A stretch of DNA of 64,000 bases from contig NZ_VCHY01000021.1 in assembly GCF_005877885.1 (NCBI RefSeq), positions 1-64,000 of the forward strand. Direction: 5' to 3'. A model generated the notes under the pieces. The model ran no database searches and was not told the origin of the DNA. It worked only from the letters and a program-made list of their open reading frames with translations. Positions 1 through 8,570 of the stretch are shown piece by piece; the stretch's first letter is position 1, and every line of letters starts with the position of its first letter. This DNA is from Labilibacter sediminis (GTDB lineage: Bacteria > Bacteroidota > Bacteroidia > Bacteroidales > Marinilabiliaceae). A program made the translations under genes and the position numbers.

Positions 1-70
1 CCCCTCGACTTGCATGTGTTAGGCCTGTCGCTAGCGTTCATCCTGAGCCAGGATCAAACTCTTCGTTGTA
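1..70 (-). rRNA. 16S rRNA, 5' end only (partial)
   Basis: Read on the minus strand the first 60 bases give the universal 16S 5' region, including GAGTTTGATCCTGGCTCAG followed by GATGAACGCTAGCGACAGGC and the CACATGCAAGTCGAG block. The gene runs leftward out of the window, so only about 70 nt are present. The exact 5' end is placed by analogy with other 16S genes (just before AACGAAGAGTTTGATC) and is uncertain by a few bases. It is fed by three tandem promoters to its right. Confidence 0.95.
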
Positions 71-349
71 TAAAATTTTGAGACATAAGATAAAAGACAT
101 AAGACAAAAGAAATCTTTCGTCTTTATTCCTTATACTTTCGTCTATTATAATTCCTTACAAGAGCTTTAACTCAAAGAATCACTTATTTTTCCTTTTTAA
201 AGTTGCATTTCAATATTTTCAAAGAACGTTTGATCAGTTAACAATTAACATTAAACAGTTAACAGTGATCGTCTTTTATATCTTGTAAGCCAAAGCTTAT
301 TTCAATCTATTTTGTTTCGTCTCAACCGCTGTCGAGACTCGCTGTAAAA
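71..349 (-). other. rrn operon leader
   Basis: AT-rich stretch between the predicted start of P1 transcripts and the 16S 5' end. It contains an imperfect inverted repeat at 99-127 (ATAAGACAAAAGA and TCTTTCGTCTTTAT, 2-nt loop). The same AGACAAAAGA core recurs in two leu-operon gaps (13397-13490, 17394-17450). It probably carries processing and antitermination signals of the rRNA precursor, but none can be assigned with certainty. Confidence 0.5.
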
Positions 350-356
350 GCGGATG

Positions 357-389
357 CAAAGATAACAACTTTATTTTTTAAACTCCAAA
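357..389 (-). promoter_or_regulatory. rrn promoter P1
   Basis: On the minus strand TTTG (386-389), a 21-nt spacer and TATCTTTG (357-364) match the Bacteroidota primary sigma consensus TTTG-N19-21-TAnnTTTG exactly. The sequence just downstream is CATCCGCTTTTA. It is the promoter nearest to the 16S gene. Confidence 0.85.
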
Positions 390-506
390 TGTTTTTTGAG
401 ATAAATTTAAACTAAATTTTAAGCTCTAAAATACTACCTGTCAGTAGTTCAAACCCCTTTTGCAGTCTCGTTATTATCACTTCCAGCCCTTCGTTAAAAG
501 CGGCTG

Positions 507-539
507 CAAAGATAACTGATTTAATTTCTAAATTCCAAA
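507..539 (-). promoter_or_regulatory. rrn promoter P2
   Basis: TTTG (536-539), 21-nt spacer and TATCTTTG (507-514) on the minus strand, the same grammar as P1 and 150 bp upstream of it. The start-site region GCAGCCGCTTTTA is nearly the same as in P1, showing that the promoter unit is duplicated. Confidence 0.85.
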
Positions 540-675
540 TGAAATTTGAAAGTTTTTAAAATAAATCTCTAACTCTTTTCGACTGCCTCAAAACCCTATT
601 ATTACTAAGGTTTTACATCCTTTCTCGTCGTTCAAAATGTCGTTGTTTTTACACGCCTTGCTTTCAAAGCGGGTG

Positions 676-707
676 CAAAGAAAGAGACTTTATTTTTAGA
701 TTCCTAA
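676..707 (-). promoter_or_regulatory. rrn promoter P3 (weaker match)
   Basis: Minus-strand TTAG (704-707), 20-nt spacer and TTTCTTTG (676-683), followed by CACCCGCTTT. It is a third, diverged copy of the P1/P2 unit, 169 bp further upstream. Both core elements deviate by one base from consensus, so it may be weaker or differently regulated. Confidence 0.55.
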
Positions 708-1118
708 TACCTACGGAAAGTTTTTTCGCACGAAAAACAAAGATAAGAGGTAAAGAGTCCTTTGTCAAGAGGTTACATCATGAAAGTTTTTTTTATTCGG
801 GGTATATAAAGGTTGACCACAAAGAACACAAAGGATTTTCACGAAGGGGACGAAGGAAATATGACAGGCAAAGTGAAGCTCTAAAATTGATAGTTTAATC
901 TATTACATGAAATATGGCTCCGTTAGGGATTGGAGTGGTTACCCCGCAGCGGTGTTATATTATACATGTTGCAAAATAGAGAAATGGTATATATATAATG
1001 TACCACATTGAAATATATTCTTAGCGAGGAGTAGTAACAAAAAGCCCGACCCGATAGACCTTGTTTAATTTGAGAATGTAATGTTACATGGAGGGGAACG
1101 GCTAGAAAAAGCAGAAAC
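708..1118. other. gene-free stretch between rrn promoters and hom
   Basis: No credible ORF. It holds a Bacteroidota-style intergenic text at 815-856 (ACCACAAAGAACACAAAGGA then TTTCACGAAGG) and another low-complexity phrase at 917-950 (GCTCCGTTAGGGATTGGAG). These look like decayed dispersed repeats. Sequences upstream of P3 could also hold activator sites, but none is recognisable. Confidence 0.5.
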
Positions 1119-1146
1119 TAAAAAAGGACATCAAAAACAGATGCCC
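1119..1146 (-). terminator. intrinsic terminator of metY-hom
   Basis: On the minus strand GGGCATC / GATGTCC form a stem (one G-U pair) with an AT-rich loop, followed directly by TTTTTTAG. It lies 35 bases past the hom stop codon. Confidence 0.75.
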
Positions 1147-1180
1147 TCATATTATAATTATTGATTCGTATATCCTTGAA

Positions 1181-2377
1181 TTAGTAGTTCAAAGTTTTTC
1201 GGGTAACCGCTATAAAGATATCAAGCGCTCTTAGTTTATCTTTAAGATCAATGAGATTCTTCACGCTAATGAGGCCTATTTTATAGTTGTATTCAGGACC
1301 GGTGTATTCTTCCGTTATACTATCGAATTTAAATAAGTCGAGATCCTGCTGATTTTTATAGCGTAGATAGATCTCAATAGTTCCGTCTTTTTCGTACAAG
1401 AACTGAGTATAGTAATTCATTTTTTTATACTCATACTTATAATCGTGTGCTATAGCCGTGATATCGGAAAGTACCGCAGAACCAGTTGGATGTCCTCCTG
1501 CGCCTTTTCCAAACATAAACTGTTTATCGTATGCAAGCCCTTTAATAACTACTCCGTTAAATTCATCTTCGACATTATATATATACTTGTCTTTTTTTAC
1601 CAGTCGAGGCAAAACAAATAATGAAATTTTATTTTCTTCAAGTTTTTCGACCTGGCCTACCAATTTAATCTTATACCCTTTTTCTTTGGCGTACTTAATA
1701 TCAAAATCGGAAATATTAGAAATGCCATAATGAAGAACATCGTTAGGGTTTACAATAGTACCAAAACTATGCGCAGTTAATATCACCAACTTAAACAGAG
1801 AATCAAATCCATCGACATCGAAAGAAGGATCTGCCTCTGCAAAACCAAGCTCCTGTGCTTCTTTTAAAGCCTCGTGATAATCTTTATTGTGATCGAAAAT
1901 TTTGGATAGTATATAGTTTGATGAACCGTTTAAAATTCCGGTAACAGATAGCAGCAAATCATTATCGTAATATTCTTCGAGGTTTCTAATAACTGGGATA
2001 CTGCCACATGCTGAAGCTTCGTATAATAAGGATACATTGTTTTCCTTTTGTAAGCGAATCAACTCCGAAAGGTTTTCTGCAATCATTTTTTTGTTAGCCG
2101 AAACTACATTCTTCCCGCTTTTTAGAGCCTTAGATACTATATAAAATGCTTCATCGGCATCCGTGATTAATTCAACAACCAGGTTTATTTCGGAATCATT
2201 AAGAATAACATCAGGTGAATAACAAAATATTTCGTCAGGCAGAGAGCGTTGTTTTTTATTTTTTACGCATATACTTTTAATCTTCGCATTTAAAGCAGGA
2301 CTTTTTTGCAATACATCATAAAGGCCTTGACCTACAACGCCAAATCCGACTAGGCCAATAGTAAGTTCTTTATTCAT
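1181..2377 (-). CDS. hom: homoserine dehydrogenase
   Basis: Reduces aspartate semialdehyde to homoserine with NAD(P)H, the branch point to threonine and methionine in the cytoplasm. The 398-residue protein opens with a Rossmann glycine motif, GFGVVGQG at residues 11-18. It keeps the family blocks SANKKM (nucleotide/substrate site), GILNGSSNYILS and AEADPSFDVDG, the last containing catalytic-site acidic residues. After about residue 310 it has a short C-terminal extension that might be a degenerate regulatory domain; no clear ACT domain can be read. It is a stand-alone enzyme, not an aspartokinase fusion. It lies 66 bases downstream of metY on the same strand, so both are probably co-transcribed and serve methionine synthesis. 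A perfect hairpin separates them. Confidence 0.93.
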   Translation of the reverse strand: MNKELTIGLVGFGVVGQGLYDVLQKSPALNAKIKSICVKNKKQRSLPDEIFCYSPDVILNDSEINLVVELITDADEAFYIVSKALKSGKNVVSANKKMIAENLSELIRLQKENNVSLLYEASACGSIPVIRNLEEYYDNDLLLSVTGILNGSSNYILSKIFDHNKDYHEALKEAQELGFAEADPSFDVDGFDSLFKLVILTAHSFGTIVNPNDVLHYGISNISDFDIKYAKEKGYKIKLVGQVEKLEENKISLFVLPRLVKKDKYIYNVEDEFNGVVIKGLAYDKQFMFGKGAGGHPTGSAVLSDITAIAHDYKYEYKKMNYYTQFLYEKDGTIEIYLRYKNQQDLDLFKFDSITEEYTGPEYNYKIGLISVKNLIDLKDKLRALDIFIAVTRKTLNY

Positions 2378-2402
2378 TTTGTTGTGGGTTTTTATATAGG
2401 TA

Positions 2403-2432
2403 AAGCATTGGAGATGTTTTTCTCCAATGCTT
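2403..2432 (-). other. perfect 12-bp hairpin between metY and hom
   Basis: AAGCATTGGAGA and TCTCCAATGCTT pair perfectly around a 6-nt loop. On the minus strand the hairpin is followed by TACCTATA, without a U-tract, so it is a poor intrinsic terminator. It may be an RNA processing or 3'-stabilising element that sets the metY:hom ratio. Confidence 0.6.
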
Positions 2433-2443
2433 ATTATTGTTAC

Positions 2444-3764
<1,321 letters not shown>

Positions 3765-3839
3765 TCTTTTTCTCCTAATGCTATGCGCATTATAAATGGA
3801 AAAATAAGATTGAGTATCCGAATACAATGCGCTTATATA
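3765..3839 (-). promoter_or_regulatory. metY leader with mutually exclusive RNA stems
   Basis: On the minus strand a long-range stem GCGCATT (3826-3832) with AATGCGC (3785-3791) competes with a local hairpin TAATGC-GCATA-GCATTA (3776-3792), because they share bases 3787-3791. The local hairpin abuts the GGAG ribosome binding site. A small GTAT-TCGG-ATAC hairpin followed by CTTATTTTT lies inside the long-range stem. The 10-mer ACTCAATCTT occurs at 3806-3815 and again at 3884-3893, on both sides of the Met/Cys leader peptide. This fits a ribosome-controlled switch, but which fold represses is inferred, not shown. Confidence 0.5.
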
Positions 3840-3869
3840 CTATGATGACATCATCATGCAGCACATCAT
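3840..3869 (-). CDS. Met/Cys leader peptide of metY
   Basis: The nine-codon ORF ATG ATG TGC TGC ATG ATG ATG TCA TCA TAG encodes MMCCMMMSS. Five of nine residues are Met and two are Cys, exactly the products or relatives of the pathway enzyme encoded next (metY, homocysteine synthesis). The upstream AAAAAGAT is A-rich, as is usual for Bacteroidota starts; no in-frame earlier ATG exists. It is followed by alternative stems next to the metY ribosome binding region. Ribosome stalling when charged Met-tRNA or Cys-tRNA is scarce would be the expected signal. A tandem-codon accident is the alternative, since part of the stretch is the palindrome TGATGACATCATCA. Confidence 0.6.
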   Translation of the reverse strand: MMCCMMMSS

Positions 3870-4136
3870 ATCTTTTTCATATAAAGATTGAGTTCCTAAA
3901 ACAGATGTTGCTTTAGACAGGAGGGGTGATATGTTATTTATACCTTTCACTTGAAAAATTGTGTTAAGCAAATTAAGGCAATTAAAAAGACAAATAAAAG
4001 AGTATCCTATCTTTTTAGTTGTATTTATCCTACTTACTTTAAAGGATTTAAAAAAAAATGATTTTTTTAGTTTTTAACGCAACCTTTTTAATTTTTTAAA
4101 GTCAAAGAATATGAACCCCAAAAAAATCTACTACAA
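3870..4136. other. upstream metY leader / promoter region
   Basis: AT-rich and gene-free. A possible minus-strand promoter is TTTG (4134-4137), 22-nt spacer and TATTCTTTG (4103-4111), which has one extra base in the -7 element; it would give a leader of roughly 230 nt before the Met/Cys peptide. No SAM-I, SAM-II or other recognisable riboswitch core is visible. Confidence 0.3.
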
Positions 4137-4253
4137 ATGAAAAATCTACTCGTATCTAATTTATTGCGATTGCGTCAAATGGATGTACCCGTCCGCTTTC
4201 TTTTACTTCAGGTTATGGTACTAATACTTACAATTATGATGATAGCTATTTAA
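4137..4253 (+). CDS. possible 38-residue membrane peptide
   Basis: ATG at 4137 opens a frame of 38 codons. Its C-terminal half is strongly hydrophobic (RFLLLQVMVLILTIMMIAI), enough for one transmembrane helix, after a basic N-terminal segment. It converges on the minus-strand gene at 4264. No clear promoter or ribosome binding site precedes it, and no family is recognised. It may be a real small membrane protein or a remnant. Confidence 0.25.
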   Translation: MKNLLVSNLLRLRQMDVPVRFLLLQVMVLILTIMMIAI

Positions 4254-4263
4254 AAAATAGTTA

Positions 4264-5238
4264 TTATTTAAGGGAGCCAAACAAACCTTTTTCCCGGCCT
4301 TCTTTATAGCCAAAATGATAACTTAAATCAAACAGCGGAACTACTGGCGCTCCCTCACCCTTACCAAACGAAGCCCAATAACCTAGCGACATACTAAATT
4401 TAGGAGAAACCTTATATTTAATCATTGTATTTTGCTCTATGGAATTACCATAGGGCGAACCTGCAAACAGACCTCTTACAGCTATGGTTAAGTATAAATC
4501 TTTCAGCAAAAACAAATCGCCCTGTAAGCGAGCGGTCAAAAAACCTCCCTTACCAAGAACAACACCACTTCGCTGTTTAAAAAACTTTCTTTCCATCAAT
4601 TCCTGTTCGGTACTTTTAGTGGCAAAACCATAATCAATAGCAAGTGCGGCCGTAATTATAATATAGGGTTGTTTTACACTTCCACACTTTAAATCCTTTA
4701 AAAATGGCTTACTAATAATTAATTCATTTTTAATCCCATAGCTATTGGGTACCTCTGCATTACCAGGGAAAATACCACAATATTCATTCTTTTGAGCAAA
4801 ATATAATAAGGGACTATAGGAATAAACCTGATGCCGTGTAGCCACGTACAAAACACCTTTAGTCCATCTCTTTTTTAAATATACAGTAGGAATAAAAGGC
4901 AGAGATGCGATTGAAGTACCAAATTCAATACCTGACTTAGTAGAAAAACGGGAAGGCATTATTAAATTAATATCACCACCTTTTTCAGGTACAGTATTGG
5001 CTGTTTCGTAGCTCCAAATATAATCTATCCGAACCAATGATGCTTTTTTACCCATTGGCTGAAGCTCATTAAAGCGATTGTAATTACTTTTTTTATTGGC
5101 TTCCTCCTGCCGCTTTCTAATCTCACGTTTACTGGTACCTTTATTTCTTTTTTTCCAGAATTGGGCATCTGTTTGACAAGGTAAAACCATCAAAAGACAT
5201 AACACAAATATTACTTTATATAGCTGCTTTGAAGTCAT
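4264..5238 (-). CDS. secreted protein of unknown function
   Basis: I do not recognise a named family. The 324-residue product begins with a signal peptide (hydrophobic FVLCLLMVLP, then a likely cleavage after TDA). A very basic segment follows (KKRNKGTSKREIRKRQEE, residues about 29-46). The rest alternates short amphipathic strands rich in Tyr, Phe and Gly, such as YLTIAVRGLFAGSPYG and FSMSLGYWASFGKG, which suggests a small outer-membrane beta-barrel. The last residues LFGSLK do not show the C-terminal aromatic typical of barrels. It is transcribed divergently from the tetR efflux operon and seems to stand alone. No specific role can be given. Confidence 0.75.
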   Translation of the reverse strand: MTSKQLYKVIFVLCLLMVLPCQTDAQFWKKRNKGTSKREIRKRQEEANKKSNYNRFNELQPMGKKASLVRIDYIWSYETANTVPEKGGDINLIMPSRFSTKSGIEFGTSIASLPFIPTVYLKKRWTKGVLYVATRHQVYSYSPLLYFAQKNEYCGIFPGNAEVPNSYGIKNELIISKPFLKDLKCGSVKQPYIIITAALAIDYGFATKSTEQELMERKFFKQRSGVVLGKGGFLTARLQGDLFLLKDLYLTIAVRGLFAGSPYGNSIEQNTMIKYKVSPKFSMSLGYWASFGKGEGAPVVPLFDLSYHFGYKEGREKGLFGSLK

Positions 5239-5413
5239 ACAATATAATTATGGTATGAATAAAGCAAAAACATGTTTGATGCGTAGATTTTATTTATCAA
5301 CTCACGTGATTTATTGATAAGATGAATATACAAGTGAAGATTACTGCTACAGCCCTGAATAAACCACAACTTTGCAGTCTCAGAAACTTAAGAAACTTTT
5401 AACGTTAGAATAG

Positions 5414-5444
5414 TTTCCTTTTTCGTTCGACTTTCATACATTTG
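5414..5444 (+). promoter_or_regulatory. promoter of the tetR efflux operon
   Basis: TTTC (5414-5417), 19-nt spacer and TACATTTG (5437-5444). The -7 element is a full match, the -33 differs by one base. The predicted start of transcription falls at about 5449-5452, on top of the annotated ATG, so the mRNA would be leaderless or the second ATG (5458) would be used. Confidence 0.6.
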
Positions 5445-5448
5445 CAAA

Positions 5449-6066
5449 ATGAACTCGATGCATGAACAAATAGAAAAGGTCACGAACCTTTTTCTTCAAT
5501 TCGGAATTAAAAGTATTAGCATGGATGACATCGCCAGTGAACTGGGCATATCCAAGAAGAAGCTTTATCAGACCTATACTGACAAAACTGAATTGGTTGA
5601 AAAAACAATAACCTTAATCAAACTAAAAATAAAAGAGATAGTAGATGAGTACAGCAAACTAAACATGAATGCTATTGAAAAGGAAATCTATCACAGAAAA
5701 AAGTATCTAAAAACTTATTTAAGTATAAAACCCACATTTCTTTTCGACTTACGGAAATTTTACCCTTCCATTTTTGATGACTTTATTTCCTTTAAAAAAT
5801 TGCAAACCGTTAAATCATGTAACAATTTAATTATTGAAGGTAAAAAGCAAGGTTTGTATAGAGAAGATTTAGATCCTGAGTTTATTTCCAAGCTCTCAAT
5901 AACCTTAATTTCTTCATTTATTCATCCTGATTTAAATGAGATATCGGAAAATGACTTGATGTCAAAAGCATTTTCTGATCAGTTTTTTATTTATCACATG
6001 AATGGAATTTGCACCGAGAAAGGACGTAAGATATTTAATGATTTATTAAAAGCCGAATTACTTTAA
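5449..6066 (+). CDS. TetR-family transcriptional regulator
   Basis: Likely repressor of the efflux genes that follow. Residues about 8-55 form the TetR DNA-binding domain: VTNLFLQFGIKSISMDDIA followed by SELGISKKKLYQTYTDK, the usual helix-turn-helix. The remaining 150 residues are helical and variable, as in ligand domains of this family. It is first in an operon with TolC, membrane-fusion and RND genes (22-nt gap to the next gene), which implies autoregulation and induction by a pump substrate. Two starts are possible, 5449 or 5458 (MHEQIEK); the promoter position favours the second or a leaderless mRNA. The ligand is unknown. Confidence 0.88.
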   Translation: MNSMHEQIEKVTNLFLQFGIKSISMDDIASELGISKKKLYQTYTDKTELVEKTITLIKLKIKEIVDEYSKLNMNAIEKEIYHRKKYLKTYLSIKPTFLFDLRKFYPSIFDDFISFKKLQTVKSCNNLIIEGKKQGLYREDLDPEFISKLSITLISSFIHPDLNEISENDLMSKAFSDQFFIYHMNGICTEKGRKIFNDLLKAELL

Positions 6067-6088
6067 AATTATACTAAATCAACAATAA

Positions 6089-7399
6089 ATGACAACAAAG
6101 ACTAGACTATTAATCCTTCAGTTGCTTTTGGCCAGCTCCATAATTTGTAAAGGACAGTCAGACACTTTACAGGTTTCTCTGAGCCAGGCACTGGCTTATG
6201 CAACCGAGTTTGGATACCAAAGCATTAATGCTTCGCATGACATAGACATAGCAAAAAAGCAGGTGAACGAATATTTGGCCATTGGCTTACCCCAGGTAAA
6301 TGCAAGCGGATCGTTAGCAAACAATCTTAAATTACAGGAAAATAGGATTCAGTTTGGCGATACTACCATTACTACCGTATTTGGCACTAAGTATAATAAC
6401 TCTATAGGAGCCAGAGTAGATCAATTGCTTTTTGACGGATCTTATTTTATTGGCGTAAAGGCCAGTAAAGTATATGTTCGTTTATCTGAAAAATCTAAAA
6501 CCAAAACAGAAATAGATATTAAGCAAGCTGTTTCTGAAGCTTATTTTTTAACCCTGATAGCTCAACAAAATATAATTGATTTTGAACAAAGCTTAAGGGT
6601 AAATGAACGAACCCTAAAGCAAACTCAGGCATACTACGACAATGGCCTAAGTGAAGATATTGATGTAGATCAGATCCGTTTAATGGTGAATGAATCGCGC
6701 AGATTGTATCTGGAGGCCAAAAGCCAGCTCAACATAGCCATAGTGGTTTTAAAGTTTACCATGGGTTACGACATTGATAAGCCCTTAAAACTGACTGATA
6801 GCATTGACGCAATATTAGCTCCAATACCTCTAAATCCAGAAAATAGTTTCGACATCAGCACTCATATCGATTATCAAATGATGAATACGCAAATTGATGT
6901 TCAAAGCTTAGTTATTAAAAACCAAAGGGCGCAGGCCATGCCTAAGCTAAATGCTTTTGTGAATTATGACTTTGGTTTTTTTGGTGATCAGATGTCTGAC
7001 CTAACAGTCACAGAAGGCTCCATGTTAGGCCTATCTTTGTCCATTCCAATTTTTTCAAGTGGTATGCGTTCCGCTCAATTAAAGCAGGAAAAGATAACCA
7101 TGAATAAATTATCTGTGGATAAACAAATGCTTGAACAAAGCCTGAAAAGTGACTGGGTGGTTGCCAAAGCCAATTTAGCCAATGCAAAAGAGCAATATGA
7201 CAATGCTGTTGAAGCCAAGAATATTGCTTTAAGTATTTATCGCAAGTCGCTCATTAAATTTGAAAACGGTTTATTAACCAGTCTTGATTTGTCGCAATAT
7301 GAAAATCGTTTGGTAGAGTCTTATATCTCTTACCGCAACGCATCTGTTAAGTATTTTAACCAATACATAACATACCAAAAAGCCACATCTCAATTATAA
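6089..7399 (+). CDS. TolC-family outer-membrane efflux protein
   Basis: Outer-membrane channel of a tripartite efflux pump. The 436-residue protein starts with a signal peptide (LLILQLLLASSIICKGQ) and then LQVSLSQALAYA, the typical opening of outer membrane efflux proteins. Long alternating helices rich in Ala, Gln, Asn and Lys occur in two halves, for example SEAYFLTLIAQQNIIDFEQS and KANLANAKEQYDNAVEAK, matching the duplicated alpha-barrel of TolC. The strand segments GLSLSIPIFSSG and VNASGSLANN mark the membrane barrel. It sits between tetR and the periplasmic adaptor and is clearly co-transcribed with both (25-nt gap downstream). Confidence 0.92.
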   Translation: MTTKTRLLILQLLLASSIICKGQSDTLQVSLSQALAYATEFGYQSINASHDIDIAKKQVNEYLAIGLPQVNASGSLANNLKLQENRIQFGDTTITTVFGTKYNNSIGARVDQLLFDGSYFIGVKASKVYVRLSEKSKTKTEIDIKQAVSEAYFLTLIAQQNIIDFEQSLRVNERTLKQTQAYYDNGLSEDIDVDQIRLMVNESRRLYLEAKSQLNIAIVVLKFTMGYDIDKPLKLTDSIDAILAPIPLNPENSFDISTHIDYQMMNTQIDVQSLVIKNQRAQAMPKLNAFVNYDFGFFGDQMSDLTVTEGSMLGLSLSIPIFSSGMRSAQLKQEKITMNKLSVDKQMLEQSLKSDWVVAKANLANAKEQYDNAVEAKNIALSIYRKSLIKFENGLLTSLDLSQYENRLVESYISYRNASVKYFNQYITYQKATSQL

Positions 7400-7424
7400 T
7401 ACCTATCAATAAAAATATATCACA

Positions 7425-8540
7425 ATGAAAAAGATATTTACAATACTAGTTTCTGCTTTATTAGTTTCTTCATGTGCAGAGACTGATGCCGATAAAATTA
7501 AAGCTAAAATAAAGGCTAACAAAGAAAAAATTCAGGAGTTAAAGGCTAAGAATGAAGATCTGGCAGAAGATTTGGCAAAAATTGATACCGTACAGGTTAA
7601 ACATCGAATACCTGTAATTACAAAACAAATTATGCCACAAACCTTTAACCATTTTATTGAAACTAACGGATTAATGGAGGCCAAAGAAATAGCCTACATC
7701 AGCCCGGAAGTTCCCGGACAAATTACCAAAATACATGTCATAGAAGGACAACGCGTTCATAAAGGTGATTTACTGATTTCATTAAACTCAAGTGTCATAA
7801 GAAATGCCATCCGCGAAATTGAAACCAATCTGGAACTGGCCACTACAACCTTTAATAAAAGAACAAATCTTTGGAATCAGAATATCGGTTCGGAAATAGA
7901 ATACCTACAGGCCAAAGCTCAAAAGGAATCATTAGAGAGTGCTTTAGAATCTCAAAAAGAACAGCTAAAAATGTACAATGTAACAGCTCCATTTAGTGGT
8001 ATTGTGGATGATATAATTCTCAAGGAAGGGGAACTTTCTTCTCCCGGAGCAACTACTGTTTTAAGCTTAGTTAACCTAAACACCATGAAGGTAAACTCCG
8101 ATGTTTCTGAAATTTACCTGCCTAGAATCCACAAAGGAGACACGATAATGTTAACCTTTAGCACTTACCCGGATTTACTTATTGAAACCCCCATTTCAAG
8201 AACAAGCAATATCATTCATCCTGATAACAGAACCTTTAATGTTCAGGTAGAACTGGATAATGTAGATGGTAAACTTAAACCTAACATGATGGCTAAACTA
8301 TTAATTAAGGATTATAGTTTAAACAATGCGATGGTTGTACCCTCAGCTATCATTAAGAATGATATCACAGGTAAGTTTTTGTTTTCTGTTCACAATGGTA
8401 AAGCGCAAAAAGTGTATGTAGAAACTGGTAGATCTTATAAAGATGAAACCGTAATTACAAAAGGTTTAAATTCAGGTGACCAGGTAGTTGTTGAAGGATT
8501 TAACACCGTATCAAACGGAGCTTTAGTCGCTGAAAAATAA
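7425..8540 (+). CDS. RND efflux periplasmic adaptor (lipoprotein)
   Basis: Membrane-fusion protein linking the RND pump to TolC. The N-terminus is a lipoprotein signal (LVSALLVSSCAE, acylated Cys at about residue 17). A charged coiled-coil stretch KIKAKIKANKEKIQELKAKN follows. The lipoyl-type halves are visible as ISPEVPGQITKIHVIEGQRV and APFSGIVDDIILKEGELSSP, on either side of the alpha-hairpin. The C-terminal beta-barrel and membrane-proximal parts are VQVELDNVDGKLKPNMMAKL and GLNSGDQVVVEG. Length of 371 is normal. It is third in the operon, 30 nt before the pump gene. Confidence 0.93.
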   Translation: MKKIFTILVSALLVSSCAETDADKIKAKIKANKEKIQELKAKNEDLAEDLAKIDTVQVKHRIPVITKQIMPQTFNHFIETNGLMEAKEIAYISPEVPGQITKIHVIEGQRVHKGDLLISLNSSVIRNAIREIETNLELATTTFNKRTNLWNQNIGSEIEYLQAKAQKESLESALESQKEQLKMYNVTAPFSGIVDDIILKEGELSSPGATTVLSLVNLNTMKVNSDVSEIYLPRIHKGDTIMLTFSTYPDLLIETPISRTSNIIHPDNRTFNVQVELDNVDGKLKPNMMAKLLIKDYSLNNAMVVPSAIIKNDITGKFLFSVHNGKAQKVYVETGRSYKDETVITKGLNSGDQVVVEGFNTVSNGALVAEK

Positions 8541-8570
8541 TCTTTTGCATAATGCTATAATTGATAAAAA

